Shown piece by piece: positions 61,307 to 64,000 of a stretch of DNA of 64,000 nucleotides. The notes below the pieces were generated by a model. That model saw only the letters and a list, made by a program, of their open reading frames with translations, searched no databases and was not told the origin of the DNA. Origin of the DNA: Bradyrhizobium guangdongense. Its GTDB lineage: Bacteria; Pseudomonadota; Alphaproteobacteria; Rhizobiales; Xanthobacteraceae. The stretch's first letter is position 1, and every line of letters starts with the position of its first letter. A program made the translations under genes and the position numbers. The stretch spans positions 806,001 through 870,000 of the forward strand of contig NZ_CP030052.1 of NCBI RefSeq assembly GCF_004114975.1, in the 5' to 3' direction.

Positions 61307-62138
61307 TGAGTACTCCCCATTTCTCGATGGTAGCAGCTTCGATCTTGCCAACCAGAACGTTCTCAAGAAGATAGCCGAGCGCCGCAATCATCATCACGCC
61401 ACCATAGATGACGCCAATGTTCATGTATTCGGAGGCGTCATAGATCATGAAACCCAGGCCATAGCTGCTGGCGGCCAGCATCTCGGCGGCGATCAGAGCG
61501 CGCCAGGCGTAACCTGTACCGAGCCGTGTGCCGGTGATCAGGCAAGGAAAAATGCCGGGAATAATGACGCGCCAAAATACCTGCCGTCGGCTCGCGCCCA
61601 TCGACCAAGCCACCCAAAGCATTTTGACGTTCAGCATTTCGATGCCGCTCGCGACGATGTATATCATTTCGAAAACCGCTGCGAGAAATACGACTAGGAT
61701 GGTCGTGCGGTTATCGATACCCATGACCAACAGCAGGACGGGGGTCCATGCTAGCGTCGGCACAGGCATCAAGATGCTAATGATTGGCTGAAACACCAGC
61801 CGCGCCCGCTGACTCATGCCAAGTCCAACCCCGAGCAGGGTACCTATGATTACCGCAAGTGATAATCCCGAGAGCAAGCGCAGCATGCTGTCTGCCACGT
61901 GCCACAGAATTGCATATGGCGGGTTTCCGTTTGGGCCGGATTGCACCCAAAGCTTGTTGAGGATCGCGGACGGCGCCGGAAACAAGAAGCCGTTTATCAA
62001 CCCTAACCGCGAGCACACCTCCCAAGCCACCAGCGGCACCAGGATCAGCGCGATACGAGCCATCGGTATCGCGAGACCGGACGAGGCTGGGGACCGAGTA
62101 TATCGCTGCAGACGGATGCCGGATGTGTCCACGCTCAT
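61296..62138 (-). CDS. ABC transporter permease (SsuC/TauC class), first of a non-identical pair
   Basis: A 280-residue permease with six helices. The coupling loop is EMLNVKMLWVAWSMGASRRQVFWRVIIPGIFPCLITG, followed by GTGYAWRALIAAEML. It overlaps the next upstream permease gene by 4 bases. Most sulfonate importers use one permease as a homodimer; here two different but related permeases suggest a heterodimer. Confidence 0.9.
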   Translation of the reverse strand: MSVDTSGIRLQRYTRSPASSGLAIPMARIALILVPLVAWEVCSRLGLINGFLFPAPSAILNKLWVQSGPNGNPPYAILWHVADSMLRLLSGLSLAVIIGTLLGVGLGMSQRARLVFQPIISILMPVPTLAWTPVLLLVMGIDNRTTILVVFLAAVFEMIYIVASGIEMLNVKMLWVAWSMGASRRQVFWRVIIPGIFPCLITGTRLGTGYAWRALIAAEMLAASSYGLGFMIYDASEYMNIGVIYGGVMMIAALGYLLENVLVGKIEAATIEKWGVLNER

Positions 62139-63004
62139 CGATGGCTACCCACTTTTCCGTTACCGTGCCAGCGGTGAATGGTAAGTGCTTCGAGCGAGCC
62201 AAACACGCCACGTTCGATAAGGAGACCGATCAGGGCCAGGCATACGATGCCGACGAACATCGTGGATACGTCCATATAGGAACGCGCCGCGAATATCATG
62301 AATCCGAGGCCATGGGTCAACGCAGCTAGCATTTCGGCCGCGACCAGCGTGCGCCACGAATGCGCCATTCCAAGCTTCAGCCCCGAGATCAGCGCCGGCA
62401 GCGCACCGGGTAACAGCACACGCCGAAAGATATCAAACCGGCTTGCGCCCATGCTGCGCACGACCCACAAGGAGTGTCGGCCGATTGCGCGCACGCCCTG
62501 GATAGTACTGTACAGAATCGGAAAGAAGGCACCGAGGAAACAGACAGCAATGATCGTGATATCGCCTTGACCGAAAATGACCAGGAAGATCGGAGCCCAG
62601 GCAACTGCCGGTAGCGGCAGTAACAGGCTCAGGAGTGGGGAAGCAATCAGATAGGCCGTCCTGTTGAGGCCCAGGAAGAGGCCCATTGGGATGGCCAGCA
62701 CGCATGCCAGAGCGAACGAACTCAGCGCACGCCACAAACTAACGACAATATGCGTCAGCAATATGCTCTTGGCGGGATCGGCTGGATCAAGCAGCACCCA
62801 CGCGCGCCGCGCGATATTTGATGGCGAAGGCAGGATCGTCGCATTGATCCAGCCGAGACGTACCGTTGTCTCCCATATTAACAGGAAGACGATGATTGGC
62901 AGCGCGAACAAGAATGCCGATGCCGCCCCGCGGTACAAGATGCTACGCAGCCTCTGCTCGTCGGCAACACCCGCGAACGGCGCCGACGGCGTCGCGTTAG
63001 ACAT
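62135..63004 (-). CDS. ABC transporter permease (SsuC/TauC class), second of the pair
   Basis: A protein of 289 residues from the ATG at 63004 (AAGGG upstream); the longer frame would overlap the binding-protein gene. The coupling loop RAIGRHSLWVVRSMGASRFDIFRRVLLPGALPALISG and GMAHSWRTLVAAEMLAALTHGLGFMIF parallel the neighbour closely, so the two genes probably arose by tandem duplication. Confidence 0.9.
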   Translation of the reverse strand: MSNATPSAPFAGVADEQRLRSILYRGAASAFLFALPIIVFLLIWETTVRLGWINATILPSPSNIARRAWVLLDPADPAKSILLTHIVVSLWRALSSFALACVLAIPMGLFLGLNRTAYLIASPLLSLLLPLPAVAWAPIFLVIFGQGDITIIAVCFLGAFFPILYSTIQGVRAIGRHSLWVVRSMGASRFDIFRRVLLPGALPALISGLKLGMAHSWRTLVAAEMLAALTHGLGFMIFAARSYMDVSTMFVGIVCLALIGLLIERGVFGSLEALTIHRWHGNGKVGSHR

Positions 63005-63014
63005 GATGGAGCCC

Positions 63015-63986
63015 TTAGTTGGTAGATGACGCGAGTTTCGCCGCTTCCTCATAGAATTGATTGCGCACGAGGCTCTTGAAGTCCGGAATGTTGGGAATCT
63101 TTCCGGCCGCCTTCATAGACTCGGCAACCGGCATGAGCTCGTCGGTCATCGCGTCGGTCAGCTTTGGATCGACGTTGATCCGCGTCAAGGCAAGCTCCAG
63201 CGCCTTTGGATCGATGTCCACGCCCTGCTTGCTGATATCGGCTGCAACCTTGCTGGCGGCATCGTCCGGTTGCGTCTTCATGTACGTGCCGGCATCGATC
63301 AACGTGGCAAGATATCGCGCCACGGCCTCGGGATGCTCATCAGCAAACTTGCGGCGCACCAGCACAAGGTTCGGCGATTCACTTACGCCCTTCATCGACT
63401 GAATACGCTTTACCACGCCCATCGTCTCGCCAATCGCAACATGCGGCTCCCATGCCACTGCAGCGTCGACAACACCTTGCTGCACGGCGGCTCGCAGGTC
63501 CTCAACCTTCATATTGACGATCTGGAAGTCGCCTTCCTTCATCCCGTTCTTGTCTAAAAAGACACGGAAAGTGCTGAAAGAGCCGGATCCGGCAACCGCG
63601 CCGATCTTCCTTCCTTTGAGTTCAGCCACCGCTTTGACAGATGAATGGTTCGCGACAATTACGCCGTAGCGATCGCCCCCATACTGATCGGCGGCAATAA
63701 TGTAGAACAGATTGGGCTGCATCGCAGCCATAGTGATTAGTCGACCTGAGCCTCCGTTGCCGATATCGATTTGCCCGGCGACAAACGCCTTGAGTATTTC
63801 GCTTCCAGAGCTATAGCTCCCGATGTCAACCTTAAGGTTGTACTTTGCGCCCCAATCCTTGGTGCGATAAACGTCGTCGGTTGGAACGGCTTGCAGACCT
63901 ATCTTTATTGTCAGCGCATCTTTGGACGTGGCGTGCGCTGGAATCAGCATCACGCAGGATGCCACAACAAATGCTACACGACGCAA
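63015..63986 (-). CDS. ABC transporter substrate-binding protein (SsuA/TauA-like)
   Basis: A protein of about 323 residues; the first codon here is a TTG at 63986 and the true start may lie outside the window. The signal peptide ends at about residue 20 (VAFVVASCVMLIPAHA). The mature domain has DVYRTKDWGAKYNLKVDIGSYSSGSEILKAFVAGQIDIGNGGSG, ELKGRKIGAVAGSGSF and VDAAVAWEPHVAIG. The glycine-rich GNGGSG differs from classic SsuA. It is the first gene of the importer operon convergent with the CoA-transferase/CitE-like genes. Confidence 0.85.
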   Translation of the reverse strand: MRRVAFVVASCVMLIPAHATSKDALTIKIGLQAVPTDDVYRTKDWGAKYNLKVDIGSYSSGSEILKAFVAGQIDIGNGGSGRLITMAAMQPNLFYIIAADQYGGDRYGVIVANHSSVKAVAELKGRKIGAVAGSGSFSTFRVFLDKNGMKEGDFQIVNMKVEDLRAAVQQGVVDAAVAWEPHVAIGETMGVVKRIQSMKGVSESPNLVLVRRKFADEHPEAVARYLATLIDAGTYMKTQPDDAASKVAADISKQGVDIDPKALELALTRINVDPKLTDAMTDELMPVAESMKAAGKIPNIPDFKSLVRNQFYEEAAKLASSTN

Positions 63987-64000
63987 CTTGTTTTGGATTG

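Noticed and set aside
1..64000. tRNA/rRNA genes, CRISPR arrays, complete insertion sequences, phage attachment sites
   Set aside because: None could be recognised by eye. A tRNA-finder and an IS search would settle this; small or divergent elements could have been missed.

Overview
The window is high-GC, densely packed DNA of a metabolically versatile soil alphaproteobacterium. Sulfonate, CoA-ester and polyamine-type transport genes, many LysR/GntR regulators and Rhizobiales-style toxin-antitoxin remnants point most to Bradyrhizobium or a close relative; that assignment is inferred from gene content, not from a marker gene. No rRNA, tRNA, CRISPR array or intact insertion sequence was seen. 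The window reads as accessory chromosome: catabolic operons separated by stretches of decayed genes.

Layout. 1-189: 5' end of a methyltransferase gene. 987-7570: aromatic-compound locus (alpha/beta hydrolase, aromatic-acid MFS carrier, flavin monooxygenase and GntR regulator on the minus strand; SDR protein and two-domain extradiol dioxygenase on the plus strand). 7.7-9.7 kb: gene graveyard (vapB with broken vapC, and fragments resembling an epoxide hydrolase and a YcaQ-type winged-helix protein). 9987-17539: sulfur-scavenging operon (two kinds of binding protein, ssuC, ssuB, an acyl-CoA-dehydrogenase-like monooxygenase, ssuD) plus a divergent second SsuA-like protein, with shared repeats in the divergent promoter. 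17.8-22.1 kb: second graveyard, in which an intact hipBA pair lies between the wreck of a probable nuclease-STAND NTPase defence gene, a WGR-domain remnant and an AbiEii-like toxin fragment.

22302-33520: a nine-gene minus-strand operon (two-subunit ThDP decarboxylase of the sulfopyruvate/phosphonopyruvate type, ABC importer, MmgE/PrpD protein, family III CoA-transferase, thiol dioxygenase, enoyl-CoA hydratase-like protein) divergent from an aldehyde dehydrogenase and a glutamate dehydrogenase. I read it as a candidate organosulfur catabolic system. 33719-36760: LysR regulator divergent from a MaoC-like hydratase and a CoA-transferase, similar in make-up to itaconate/mesaconate modules.

36898-53089: nitrogen-compound region. 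A translationally coupled operon joins biotin carboxylase, a biotin carrier, a second carrier-like protein without the biotin lysine, and all three 5-oxoprolinase (PxpABC) subunits. Next to it lie a polyamine-type ABC transporter, a maleate-isomerase-like protein, an aminotransferase, a carbonic anhydrase pseudogene, a urea-carboxylase-associated protein and a polar amino acid ABC transporter. 53367-56952: three regulators (LysR, TrmB, LysR). 57039-63986: UPF0324/YeiH membrane protein, CoA-transferase, CitE-like lyase, and a sulfonate-type ABC importer with two different permeases.

Recurring theme: compounds are imported by ABC systems, activated as CoA thioesters by CaiB/BaiF transferases and then cleaved or hydrated. 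Three sulfonate-type importers, a desulfonating monooxygenase, a thiol dioxygenase and a predicted sulfite/sulfate exporter suggest organosulfur compounds are a major substrate class.
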